From Phascolomyces articulosus (Eukaryota; Mucoromycota; Mucoromycetes; Mucorales; Lichtheimiaceae), in contig JAIXMP010000004.1 in assembly GCA_025677815.1 (NCBI GenBank), positions 496,001-560,000 on the forward strand: a stretch of DNA of 64,000 nt, given 5' to 3'. This document shows positions 44,007 to 56,022 of this stretch, piece after piece. Numbering within the stretch: the stretch's first letter is position 1; each line of letters begins with the position of its first letter. The position numbers and the translations under genes were made by a program. Below the pieces are notes generated by a model. It was given only the letters and a program-made list of their open reading frames with translations, was not told the DNA's origin and ran no database searches.

Positions 44007-44941
44007 ATGGGTACAACGCAATCCAAGACAGCAGGCGAGCCCGTTATCATTTATAACCAAAACGTTCCTTTGCAGGTACACATTATCATTCTAATTTTAA
44101 TTTCTATATTTCCTTCAATGGAGGGATGATAATCAGGATCTAATAGCATTATGAATTATGTTTATTTTTTTTCTACATATATATAGTTCTCGCAAGGCCT
44201 TGTCGATTCGTTGGAAACCCGAAAGAAGGTGATTATTAAACAGCATGATATATATTTTTATATTCAAACGAGTTATATTTTTGACATGACAACAAAAAAA
44301 AACTTATTGACGCGTTTTCTATTTATATTTATATCTATGAAAATCCGAACGAAAATATAAAACAACAATAATAGTCGAGTGAAAACAATGCACGATCGGA
44401 AGACGTAGAGGAACAAGTTCGTAAGCGTGTCGCAGAAGAATTAGAACGTGTAAAGAGCCAACAAGGTGATCTTGAACAAAAGTCGTACAGCGAACTTGCT
44501 AAGAGTAACATTGAAAAGGATCACAACTCGGTTGCTATTGGAACCGATATCGAAAACATGATTCAGCGAATTCAAAGGTACATATTGGGAAGGGACAGGA
44601 ATATGAATGAATTGGAGTATTTCATAGTATCCGGTTCGATTTGAGCATAGAATTATATGATTAATGTGTGTCAAATAATAATAGAACCTCACCAAAAGAA
44701 ATTCCTGCCGAAATTGTTGAACGTCAAGAAGCCGTAGTAGCATGTTACAAGTAATTATCATTTTTATTTATTTATTGTGTTATTACGGATTGGATATTAA
44801 TTAAGGATGTGTATATTAATATGTATTTTTTGTATCTTAAGGAAAAACGCATCCCGACCATTAGACTGCTGGGAAGAAGTGGAGCAATTCAAAGAAACTG
44901 TATCAAAGGCTCAGAAGCGATTTGTTGCTGCTCATCAATAA
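44007..44941 (+). CDS. MIC19: MICOS complex subunit MIC19 (DUF1690/AIM13 family)
   Basis: A 159-residue peripheral protein of the mitochondrial inner membrane that helps form cristae junctions with MIC60. Exons: 44007-44075, 44187-44228, 44375-44577, 44685-44750 and 44842-44941. It starts MGTTQSK, a good N-myristoylation signal. Then come VPLQFSQGLVDSLETRKK, a charged helical middle (EEQVRKRVAEELERVKSQ) and a CHCH-like end with CYKKNASRPLDCWEEVEQF. Only one cysteine pair, C-x10-C, is visible. The acceptor at 44374 was chosen because the later AG at 44414 would put a TAG in frame. The gene lies 372 nt upstream of POL5 on the same strand. Confidence 0.88.
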
Positions 44942-45313
44942 ATAAAAAAAAGAATCCCATCCATATATACACTCTCACAACACGCACACACTCAAAAATC
45001 ATATATTTGCAACTTGTTTTTTATATATATTTTTAGCGCCTGTAGATAACAAAATGAAAAAAAAAGGAATGTCAACATGAACATCAAAGAAAATATTATA
45101 ATATCAAGTAGCAGAACTCAATTTCTATAATATTTATTGAATGGGACAAAAATGAGAGAGAGGGAGATAGTGGAGAGTATTTAGCATGAGTTGAGCCTGG
45201 ATTGGATGAAGAAGTGGCTTGGATAGCATCAATTTGAAAGAAAGCTATCCGAAAATTTCAACTTTTGAGTTTCTCCCTTCTAACACATAAAAACCAACTT
45301 CCCTTCAATAACT

Positions 45314-48300
45314 ATGGCTGCGTCCACGTTACAGCACTATTGGGATCTTGCTTCGTTCGATCCTGCTGTAAGAATTAATGCAGCACAGTCTCTTGTACGA
45401 TCGTTAGCCGAGTTTCAAAAAGATCACGAAGCAACTCTTCAAAATGGAACGCATAAGACAGCAACAACTGAAGACGAACTCGATACTCTTTGTGCTCCCG
45501 ATGTCTCTTATGCTTTACGTCGTCTTTTAAGAGGTCTTCCTTCGTCTCGTCAAGGCGCTCGTCAAGGGTTCTCTTTGGCATTGACAGAGGTAAAGAAACA
45601 AAGGAATTCCATGGACGAAAACCATTCTATAGTTATTTATGGAAGTGGCAAAAACTTTTTGACACATTTTTGTTATTCTTTTTTTTTTTTTAAAAAAAAA
45701 AAACATGTAGCTCCTTGCCATTACGGACGTTGTTAATGTTAGCCTTGTTCTTAATCTCTTATTCAAACACACTGAACGTACAGGTGGTATGTCTTCAGAC
45801 GAAACACGCGATATGTTATTTGGTCGTATTTTTGGGTTGATCGCCATTGTTGCTGCTGGCATGATCTCAAAATCGACGACAACTTATGAAGATATCGAAA
45901 GAATCCTTGATAGTTTAAGCGAAATGACCAAAATCAAGTCCTATGTTGTAGAAATTTGTCACCATGTTGTTATTAACATGATTCCCTATGTAAGAATATC
46001 ACTTTTTTGTTTTATACTGTTAAACTGGATGGTTGGAAGGAAAGGAAAGGAGGAATTATATTGGTTTTTTATACCATGGCTAATGATATTCTCTTGATAT
46101 ATTTTAGGTCAACGCATTAGAATTCAAGGATAAAGTGATTGAAAAGATTCTCGAACTCTTCTTGACCGAAGTCGTAAACGTAGACGAATTAAACATTGCA
46201 TTGACAATCCAACAAAATCTTCCTGATGTCGATTTATCAAGTCAATTTTCGGATTGGAAAAGCACTAATGTTCTTGCACCAAACAATCTTGTACATCTTG
46301 CTTCTGTTCTCAAGGTAAATCATACAGCAACATTAAACTTGGTTTCAGAAAAATTCAATATATCAACTGGGTAGGGATTTATTGCTGACTAAAAGAAATG
46401 ATTACCGTTATTGTTTTTGTTTTTCAGGAAGTACCTTCGGATGATGGAGAGAAAAAGGATAAAAAGGTCGCAGATTGGAAACCTCAATTGCATTCAGTAT
46501 GGGATCGTTTATTAGCAACTTATTTTGAAACCGAGACAAAACAAGCAAACGGACATGCCGACCTTGAAGAATCTGATCGTCCAAAGAAAAAGATGCGTGT
46601 GAACAAAAAGGGAGATGGAAAGGCAAAAGCACAAGAAGATGATAAAAAGGCGCCCTTCAGTGAATTCTGGGATGTTTGTGTTGATCGTACGTATAAATTA
46701 TATCTTTACTTTTCAAACGAACATAGACATCATTGGATGGGGATAACTGATTATTGAATTATATTGTGATATATAGAAACCTTATTTGATAATGGTGCCT
46801 CGCAAGGTCGTAAATATTGGGGCTTCAAACTTGTACAAAGAGTTCTTCGTCGTGTTTCTTCCGATCAAATGTCAGTCATCTTTACACCCAACTTTATGCG
46901 ATGTTTCATCAACAGTCTTTCTTCCGGCGACCGTTATTTGAACAAAGTAGCATCTCATACCGTAAGTTGTTGGGATAAACTCCTCCATCTCTCACATGCA
47001 CCCTCAGGGGAAAAAAACCATCCACTTTAACGAATTATAATAATATAGGCCAATGTTATTCAAGACGCTGCCAAGGAAAACAAGGAAGCCGGTTTTGCTC
47101 TCGTCACTCAATTGGTTGGTAACCAAGGTCGTCAAGATTTCGATCGTTTGACTCGAACTCGCACTGTTGAAAACATTTTGAAAACCATGGATGCTGAAGG
47201 AATCAAATCTTACCTCAACTATCTTGCTCAGATCTTTATCGAACAATCTGATGCATCCCAAGCCAATGGCCCACGTGCCTGGGTATTGAAACAGTTGACA
47301 TTCCTTGTTAAGAACAATGCTATTCCCAAAGAAGAAGATTGGCTCTTGTCTGTTGTACAATTCTTGATGGTCTATGCATTTTTCGATATCAAGAAATCCT
47401 CCTCCAAGAAATCATTTTTCGAAGGTTACCGTAAGCCAGCTACACCCTTGTCCGAGGCAACATTGGATCAATGCAAGGAAAGTTTCCAAACTGTATTGAT
47501 GGCTTTGGAGAAAATGCCACCTCTTGCTAAAGTCAAAGAGCTGGGCGTTTCTTCTTTACGATCACGACGACTCAATGGTACAATGAACGATGGTGAATTA
47601 TGGGTCTACCGAGTCTATGAAGCACAACAAAAGTTGATCAAGGATAAGAATTTACAGGCACGAACTGTCCTTTCAAAGGAAAGCCAAGCTTCTTTGAAGA
47701 AGGCTATTGAACTTATGGAAAGTCTTCGGAAGAAGGTATGTACCTTATTATTGTTAAAGATTACTTGTTATTCTTTATGAAGTTATGTGTTTTTTTCCTA
47801 ATATATATATGTATATATTGTAAATAATAGTTGAAGGCTGATGACAAGTACGATAGCGTGGAACGTGGATTTGAACTTTTGTTCTTGCACATGATTTTGC
47901 ACTTTATGATTGATGAAGAAGAAACTGAATCTGTTCTTGCTGAATTATTTGAGTGTTATAACAAGATTACGTCCACTCCCAAAAAATCATCAGCCAAGGG
48001 CAAAAAGGGCAAAAAGGCAAAGGCAACTGAAGAAGAGGACGAAGATGTTGAACCTGAGCCTATTGATGTCATTGTTGATATTTTGGTGAGCTTTATGACC
48101 AACTCCTCTCCTATGCTCAAAAATCTCGCTGAACAAGTGTTTGAAATGTTTTCTCATAAAGTTACAAAGCAAACTTTGGGATTGTTGTTTGATGTAAGTT
48201 TTTGTTTATTGTTGCTATTTATTTCTTCCAGTCAATGAAGGACACATGGGTTAATTTGGTTGGTCCATTTTGTATAATAGCTTTTAAAATCAAGCGATAG

Positions 48301-49969
48301 CAAGAATGAAGCCGAAGATCTTTTCGATGAAGATATGGATGAAGTGGATAGTGATGTGGAAGTGATTGAAGACGTTGAAATGGAAGAAGATGAAGATGAT
48401 TCTGAAGAAAGCGAAGATGAAGATGAAAATGGAGAAGTGGATGAAGAATTACGACGAAAGGTTGAAGAAGCTATGCGAAACCAAGGTGTACTTGGCGGTG
48501 ATGATGACGACGAAGAAGACGAAGATTTGAATGATGAAGCCATGTTTGGTTTTGATGATAAATTGGCTGAAATTTTCAAGCAAAAGCGACTTGCTAATGG
48601 CAAGGATAACAGTACGTTTCTATCTTGTGCATTAATATCAAAATCAATGAAATGGATAAGAAGGATACTAATCTTTGATTTTATTTGCTTTACACAGAGG
48701 AAGAACAAAACATCTACCACTTCAAGAACAGTGTCGCTGACCTCGTGATCATTTTTGTTCGTAAAAATCCAGAGAATCCACTTGTGTTGCAAACGATTGT
48801 CCCACTCTTGAACATTCTTCGTGTGACACCTGCTCGACCTACCACCAATCAATTCTTGCAAAAGATTATTGCCTTCTTGAAAAACAAACTTGCCAAGGCG
48901 ACAGAACATCCCAAGGTAGAAGACGTGGATGATGCTTTAGAAATTTTGACCGCTGTTCATGATTTTACAAAGACCAAGGGAGCTACCAACAAGGAATTAG
49001 CTGATATGGGTATCCAATTATCCATGTACCTCAGAAAATGCATTTTTGGTGGAGCAGACATTATGATCTCAGACAATATTCAAAAGGATATAAAACAAAG
49101 ACTCGACAAGACCAATGCCATTTATTGTGCCAATCTTTGTGATTATTATCGATCCAAAAAACATACTCGTATTGAATACGATCTTGCCGCATTCCTCCCC
49201 AAGAATTTCCCTTATAGCTCATGGCCTTTGCTTGATTCATTATTAGAGTTTATTAATCCAAGTGCATGCCATAACAATTACAGACATACCCAAAACTTAG
49301 AATGGATCAGCACTATTGTGAATCGTACAGTGGATAAGGTTTGTATTGTGAGAATGTGTGGGAAGAGAGAGAAAGAGACTATCTGTTGTTATTGTGATTA
49401 CAATAGAAAATGGTATAGTTACAAAAAATTTAACTCGTGCTTTTTTAATTGTACGTATTTCGCTTTAATCCGGATTTAGTCATCGGAAACATACGACAAG
49501 TTGTTTTTATCCATAGTACCAAAGATTGTAAAAATATCACAAGAATCCATCAAGAATGCAGTGAAAGGAACTGACAAGAAGGTTCTTGATACAAACAGTA
49601 TGAAATCATTCTTGAAATTCTTACTTGTTATTGTAAGAAAACATAAAAAATTGACTAGCATTGAGGTAAAAAGAAAAGATTTTATTATATATAATTATGT
49701 GCAACAGTAAAGTGGAGCGGAGAGATAAATCAAGTAGTATTAGGAAAGAAGGTAGAAGAAAAATTTACATTTATATTAATACCCACTCAATACTCTTCAC
49801 AACATATACATCTATTTTTGAATGGATCATTTAATTATATATTTAGGATCTACAAAAGACTTGGAAAGCTCAAGAAACATTTTCATCTATTACCAACATT
49901 AAAAACTATGGCGATAAACCATCATTAGAAGCACTTCGTAAACAATTATTGGCATTATTCAATCATTAA
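45314..49969 (+). CDS. POL5: Pol5/MYBBP1A family nucleolar protein
   Basis: A 1178-residue helical-repeat protein of the Pol5/MYBBP1A family (formerly 'DNA polymerase phi'), which supports rDNA transcription and ribosome assembly in the nucleolus. Exons: 45314-45589, 45711-45989, 46108-46314, 46428-46686, 46777-46961, 47049-47735, 47831-48193, 48281-48611, 48698-49338, 49480-49665 and 49847-49969; all joins are in frame. The start MAASTLQHYWDLASFDPAVR and DVSYALRRLLRGLPSSRQGARQGF are typical of the family. A Lys-rich patch lies near residues 260-280, and a long Asp/Glu tract (about residues 660-740) precedes the C-terminal repeats, as in yeast Pol5. It is not a working DNA polymerase despite the old name. 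Confidence 0.95.
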
Positions 49970-49980
49970 TATTATTATAT

Positions 49981-49986
49981 AATAAA
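49981..49986 (+). terminator. Poly(A) signal candidate of POL5
   Basis: AATAAA begins 12 nt after the POL5 stop. The POL5-Nramp gap is only 313 nt, so transcript end and next promoter must both fit here. Confidence 0.35.
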
Positions 49987-50160
49987 ATTTCTCATTTTTC
50001 TGCGTTTTTTTTTCTTTCATTTTTTAAATATATAAAAAATCAATAAATAATTATAATAATACTGCTCCTCCAAAAAGAATAGAAAAATGCGGGGCGAATT
50101 GCAACTTGCAATTATTTCACATGAGAGAGTTCCGACAAGTTGTGACGCTTTTAAACCTTG

Positions 50161-50252
50161 ACCTCTCTTCTTCTCTTTCCTTTTCCCTCTTTTTTCCCTC
50201 TTTTCCGATTCCCGTCCTTTTTCCTTTTTTCTTTTTTCTTTTTTTTTTAAAC
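50161..50252 (+). promoter_or_regulatory. CT-rich core promoter tract of the Nramp gene
   Basis: About 90 nt almost purely pyrimidine (repeated CTCTTTTCC-like units) end 30 nt before the Nramp ATG. Such CT blocks are common in promoters of active fungal genes. No specific metal-response site was identified. Confidence 0.4.
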
Positions 50253-50282
50253 TTAGTAAATATAATTATATAAAAAGTGAGC

Positions 50283-52523
50283 ATGGTGCCTCACGCAACA
50301 GAAAACGCACACGATGCTTTGGACTTTGACGATAATGAAAGTGAATTAGGCTTTATGAACGAATTTGCTTATTCTTATAAACCGCAACAGCGTGATAGCA
50401 GTAGTGATGATAGTTCATCTTTATTATTATCCGAATCCGATGACAATGGACGAGGAGCAAGGCGGAGAAATACAGACTTGGAAATCAAACCCGAGATTGA
50501 TACAGGAGATGTTTCCAATTCATGTTTTTCATTTAGAAAGTTATGGAAATATACAGGGCCAGGTAAAAAATGATGGATTTGATTTTTTTTATTGGGTACT
50601 GGAGCGTGTTAGATATATTGCTAACTAACAACCCGTGGGTTATTATTATTTAGGCTGGTTAATGTAATGTATCAAAACAATGGAAATATTATTCAGACAT
50701 GTACAACTTTAATTTGCAGAAAAAGAAGGTGTGAAAATTCAAAATATAAATTAATTTCATTGTGTCTTTTAATATATTCATGACGATATACAGGTCGATT
50801 GCATATTTGGATCCTGGAAATTTAGAATCGGATTTACAAGCTGGTGCTGTTGCTGGATATAAATTATTATGGCTATTATTTTGGTCCCATGTCATGGGTC
50901 TCGTCTTTCAATTATTATCAGCACGACTTGGTACAGTAACGGGACAACACTTAGCACAATTGATCCGACAATCATATACGAAAAAAATGTCGGTTGCTTT
51001 ATGGGCCTTTGCGCAATTGGCCATTATCGGTGCAGATATTATGGAAATTATCGGTACAGCGATCGCATTACATATTTTGCTCCGATTACCACTTTGGGTA
51101 GGCGTGTTGATTACGACAGTCGATACTTTTACGTTCATGATGATTCAACGTTATGGCATGCGTAAAATGGAGGCATTTTTTATGATGTTGATTCTGGTTA
51201 TGACCACATGTTTTTGGGTCGAAATGGTGGTTTCCAAACCAGATGTGCCACAGATTTTTAGTGGTTTGATTGCACCTGTTGTACCAAAAAATGCCGTCGT
51301 TCAAGCAGTTGGTATGCTAGGTGCCGTTGTCATGCCTCATAATATGTTTTTGCACAGGTAAAAAAAAACTGGAAAAGGAAAAAAAAAGAAAGGGGAAGGA
51401 GAATATTATTTTTTTTATAAAAGTACCAAAAGTAGGATTAAACAAGTTATTTTAAAATATTTATAGTGCACTAGTTGGATCGAGAGATTTAGGACCTGAA
51501 CCTACTGTTCGTAAACGACGAGAAGCTAATTTTTATTTTGGAGTTGAATCTGGCTTGGCATTATTCCTTTCATTTTTAGTGAATTTAGCTATTGTTGTTG
51601 TCTTTGCTCAAGGTAATGATCAAAGGAGAAAGAGATCATGTTAATGTATGATAAAATAGTATATTTATTAATTAATTTGCTTCTGTGTGTATATATAGTC
51701 TTTTACAAGCCAGACGCGCCTGAAAATGTTGAATTACCTGGTTTGGCTGATGCAGATGCAGTTTTAAAGAGAACATTAGGTTCAGCAGCACAATACCTTT
51801 GGGGCGCTGGTTTACTTGCAGGTAAATAAATAATTAAATCCCATATTTTTGTACAACTTACAAAAAATCTAATATATATAATTTATATTATTAGCTGGAC
51901 AAAGTTCGACCATGACAGGTACATTTGCAGGTCAGTATGTTACAGAAGGCTTCTTTGGTAATATTTTCCGTAAAGATTGGCATCGAGTAGCAGTAACGCG
52001 CGGTATTTCACTCGTACCATCGATGTTGGTGGCTATTTTTGCTGTGGACCATTTTGATAATATGGGCGAATTATTGAATGTATTACAAAGTGTATGTCTC
52101 CCCCCAGTCTTGATCCCAATCTTAAAACTATGTGCATCAACGGCTGTCATGTCAACAGAATTTACAACATCTACCCTCATGCATATTATTTGTTGCCTTT
52201 TAACTTGTGTCGTTATTGGATTCAACGTCTTTTTATTTATTACACATATCACTTCTGCATGGTCATTTGCTTTAATCAGTATCTTCGGTTTCTTTTACTT
52301 GGTAAAGTTATTATTTTTAATTGGGACATCATGTGTGGATCAAAGGCAAATGTTCAAGTAAGTACTAATTAAATAAGGTTTTGTTTAACGATAGGCATTC
52401 ATTGCATATTTGGCATGGTTACCATTGGATTATGTACCAAAAAGTAATAGTGATGACGACGGCTGGATGGCTATACCAGAAAATAGTGATGATGAAGAAA
52501 TCTCATTACGGCAAGAACCTTAA
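50283..52523 (+). CDS. Nramp-family divalent metal transporter
   Basis: A 552-residue proton-coupled Mn/Fe importer of the SMF/Nramp family, with about 11 membrane helices. Exons: 50283-50562, 50654-50663, 50794-51357, 51467-51612, 51699-51821, 51895-52301 and 52395-52523. The second exon is only 10 nt; it is needed to rebuild GPGWLMSIAYLDPGN, the metal-binding DPGN of helix 1. Helix 6 carries MPHNMFLHSALV with the usual His and Met ligand region. GQSSTMTGTFAGQYVTEGF is the family transport signature. Residues 1-80 are an acidic Ser-rich cytosolic tail; the C-terminus is acidic too. Cell-surface versus vacuolar or endosomal location is not settled by the sequence. Confidence 0.95.
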
Positions 52524-53083
52524 ATTGAAGTGCCTTGTCATTATTTCTTTGTTCTACCAATACTTTTGCATCAACTTCATTTATTATATTTATAACATCC
52601 TTACACTCTCACACATATCCTCTCTCTTATCGCATCAAATCCTCCTTTCACTTCTTCACTTCCTCCTCCACATAAAAAACCTTCCATAATTTACTTATTC
52701 ATATATAACACCCCCCCATTATCACAGCCAATTTTTTTTCTCCATTCCATTATTTCTTATATTACCGAACTCACACTCACACATACATATTCACCACACA
52801 TGATTATATTCTTTTTGTTGTTGTTCTTTTTTCCCTTTTCTTATGTACCATATACAATCACATTTGCATAAAAGAAAAATACAGTTTCGTTCTGTTTTGA
52901 TTCATGTTTATATATATATATATATATCAATTATCAAAATTAGGCATAAAGACATAATTTAACAATTAACATCTAGATCCACCTTTTTCTACATATTAGG
53001 GTACAAAAAAAGCTTATAAATTTCAAGTAATGGTTGTAGATTGAGAATTTTGAATTATATATTTATCAGGACCAATTTTATTT
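52524..53083. other. Convergent intergenic region of Nramp and TTLL12 genes
   Basis: Contains C/T-rich 3' sequence after Nramp and a (TA)n run near 52911-52926. Both flanking genes end here, so it should hold two 3' UTRs. No coding frame is supported. Confidence 0.6.
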
Positions 53084-56022
53084 TTATAATACATTAAATG
53101 CTTCTAATCCTTTTTGATCGCCAAAGGTGGCACCGAAAACGTTGTTCACAAATTGTGGATCATACTATATATCATATCAAAATATATTGAAAATATTATA
53201 GTTAGTATAATATTTTTATGAGAAACCTGATATGGTATATTGTAATAACAACGATAATCCTTACTTCACATGCACGAGTACAATCTGGTGAAAAGTTAAC
53301 TTCGACAATAATAGGGCGATATTCATTATCCAACATCACATCCACACCATACATTCCAAACGATTCATAGGATTGAGAAGTATTCTTATCAACCAATCCC
53401 AATGGTTGTTCCTCAGAAGCAGCCGCTAAGAGTACATCTGTATAATAAACTTCAAATCAATATTTGTCGCCCATATAAACAAAAACTCGATTCGAAAAAA
53501 AATCATTTTCTTTATTTATACCTCTGATGGCATTGTTGATGCTATCTTGTACGCTCTTCCAAGTAATAGAATGTTGTTTTTCCATGTTATGGATAAAGCT
53601 CTTGTAATCAAGTTGTGTCATTGGGAAGTTGGAATAATTCATCACGGTAAATTGAGCTTCATAATCATCCAAATCATCTACATTAAGCATATTTTATAAT
53701 ATAACGGTTATATTTTTATGTTAATATAAGCATAAATCTAATGACAGTCTAATTATTTTTCTTACCAATATTGTATTTTTTGTTGGCCAAACGAATCCAA
53801 AACATCTTGTAAACATTGACAGTACCATCGGCAGTGAGCATCACAATATACCGCAAATCAAACTTTTTGTTATTGTACAAGCACGGCTTGACCAAATAAC
53901 GTTGAGAAATTTTGGGAGTTGGTGAGTCATGTTGACGGATCAATTTGGATAAATTACGGCTCACTGAAATCTCAATACCACGAGCAAAATTCCATGGTTT
54001 CGAGACCCAAAGGTTTTCATAATGTTTTTGCTCGTCCTCCTTATCACCATCATTGTTGAGATAATCCCCCACAAATTCAGCTAACTGAGTGTTCAAATTA
54101 TAAGTAGGGAGAACCCAAGCAGGGGATCCATATGTTTTTCTATGTATTTTGTAATATGTATGGGTTGAGATGATTCATATATCTAAATATAAACAGGACC
54201 ATCAATTGAAAAGAAAGATTTAATCACTTACTGGATCAAATCAGCCAATTGTTGCTTATATGTCAAACAATTCTCGTATCGGAATTGATTCACCAATTGT
54301 CCTGACTTGAGTGAATCCCACTCAGTGAAATCTTGACTGGACCAGATAATATCAGCTTGAGAACGATCGTCAGTGAGCTTGAAGTTGGAATTCGACAAAT
54401 TGCGGCGAACAAATTCGGTTGTTGTATATACCAGGATAGGTTTATCTGATCCACGTTGTTTCAATTCATTGCTACAATTGGTTTTTGGTAAACCAACAGA
54501 GGGTTGATAAGTTTGTTTGTCAAGCTTATCTCGGAATTCCTAATGGCAACGAAAAATAAATAAATAGAACAGCTCAAAAAAAGATAAATCCCATCCAGCC
54601 ATCACCATACAAAGATAAATATAATACAAACCTTGGAAAGTTTCTTAATTTCATCTTGTGTTCCACCTTCTTGACCAGGCAAAATTCGATTTTCAAATGC
54701 TAATAAATAAGCAGCTTTGTCGAGGGGTCGTTCAAGGTTCTTGGGAACCAAATCACACGTCATAACTTCACCAGAAGCAATATCTTTGATGGGGAACATT
54801 ACTGTGTAAGGGATCATACCACTTGCTCCACGAGAAAAGATAAATGGAACACACATTGTGTTTGGGTCAGAAGAGTGACAAAGTGCTGATCCAACTTCAT
54901 CGTTAATGTACCAAGCAGTTTGTGTTTCTGGTTGTCCATCCTGCTTGAGTACAGAATACGAATAGGTTTGCAAATAAGACCACATCTTGTCACACACATT
55001 ATCCACACGTTCCTTTAACCAGGCAGCATGACGTTCTTTACGACGCTCCTCCTTTTCCTGCTTAACTTTGTCCTCTTTTTCTTGTGCTTTTCCACTTGCT
55101 ATCAATGAAGAATGTTATATATAATTAAAACACAAAGTTCCAAATGATGCAAATTACAAAATAAGTAAAATAATAATAATATATCAACCCAATGAACTTA
55201 CCAATGAGTTGACCAAGTACTTGATCTTGAAGACGTTCGCTTTCTTTTTTGAAATCCTCATCCATTGTCAAACGCTAATATTACAAATAAGAATTTCACA
55301 CTCATCACATTAGAAACGTTAACTCTTTTTCTCTAAAATTTGAAACAATTGACGTATACGACTCTACATACCATGATTGCGTTAACAATTTCGTATTTTT
55401 CAGCTTCCAATGCCTCCTTTGCTTTGTCATAACTAACATTGGCTTGTGATGCAACTGTTTTCACGGCTTCATCATCATGTTCCAATTCCTCTTCCTCACT
55501 TTCCTCCTCTTCAAATTCATCTGCTTCAATATCCATCAAATTCTCCAATCGTTCCAATAATTTGGGATTTTCCAATAGTTCTTTATGAGCATTATCAGGT
55601 TGTGTAGTCCATGCATGATCCACAAGGAAAATTTCGCTATGTTTTTTTAATGCTTGGTCACCTTTGGCGTGAAGTGAATAACCGTCGAGAGGATCACCAT
55701 AATGCAATTCAACATAATTGCCTATATAACCATAAAAACGATGTTGATTTAGAATATGACTTTTTTCTCAGATTCTATATTATGTTTTTTTACATATTAG
55801 AGTACATTAACTTGCCTGCGTCAAGGTAATCTTCACCAAGTTTCATAAACAGTGGCTAAATTAGGTCATGGTTTTTTTTACGCGTTTTTTGTTAGTAAAG
55901 AAAAAGGTATTTATAATTCAATTGCAAATAAAATAAAATAGAATACAAACCAGCCATAGATCCTCGGGGATAGCAGCAAGTTGATATTGATGGACTGTTA
56001 CAAACGCTTCGAATGCAGACAT
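53084..56022 (-). CDS. TTLL12: Tubulin-tyrosine ligase-like protein 12 homologue
   Basis: A 697-residue protein of the TTLL12 family, a fused SET-like plus TTL-like protein. Exons on the minus strand: 56022-55951, 55855-55816, 55721-55372, 55274-55202, 55098-54632, 54539-54232, 54139-53766, 53677-53522, 53437-53265 and 53164-53084. The start MSAFEAFVTVHQYQLAAIPE is typical. The SET-like half includes AWYINDEVGSALCHSSDPN and IPYTVMFPIKDIASGEVMTC. The TTL half has SQRYLVKPCLYNNKKFDLRY and YGVDVMLDNEYRPIIVEVNF with NFSPDC. An acidic stretch (EEEESEEEELEHDDE) lies near residue 100. Intron 2 begins with GC. Known TTLL12 proteins lack clear ligase activity and affect tubulin and histone marks, so catalysis should not be assumed. 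Confidence 0.93.

Noticed and set aside
48232..48909. 225-codon minus-strand Ser-rich frame
   Set aside because: It is the antisense of the POL5 Asp/Glu tract (GAA/GAT read as TTC/ATC); POL5 has strong family support.
50907..51304. Minus-strand frames within the Nramp gene
   Set aside because: Antisense shadows of a well-supported conserved exon.
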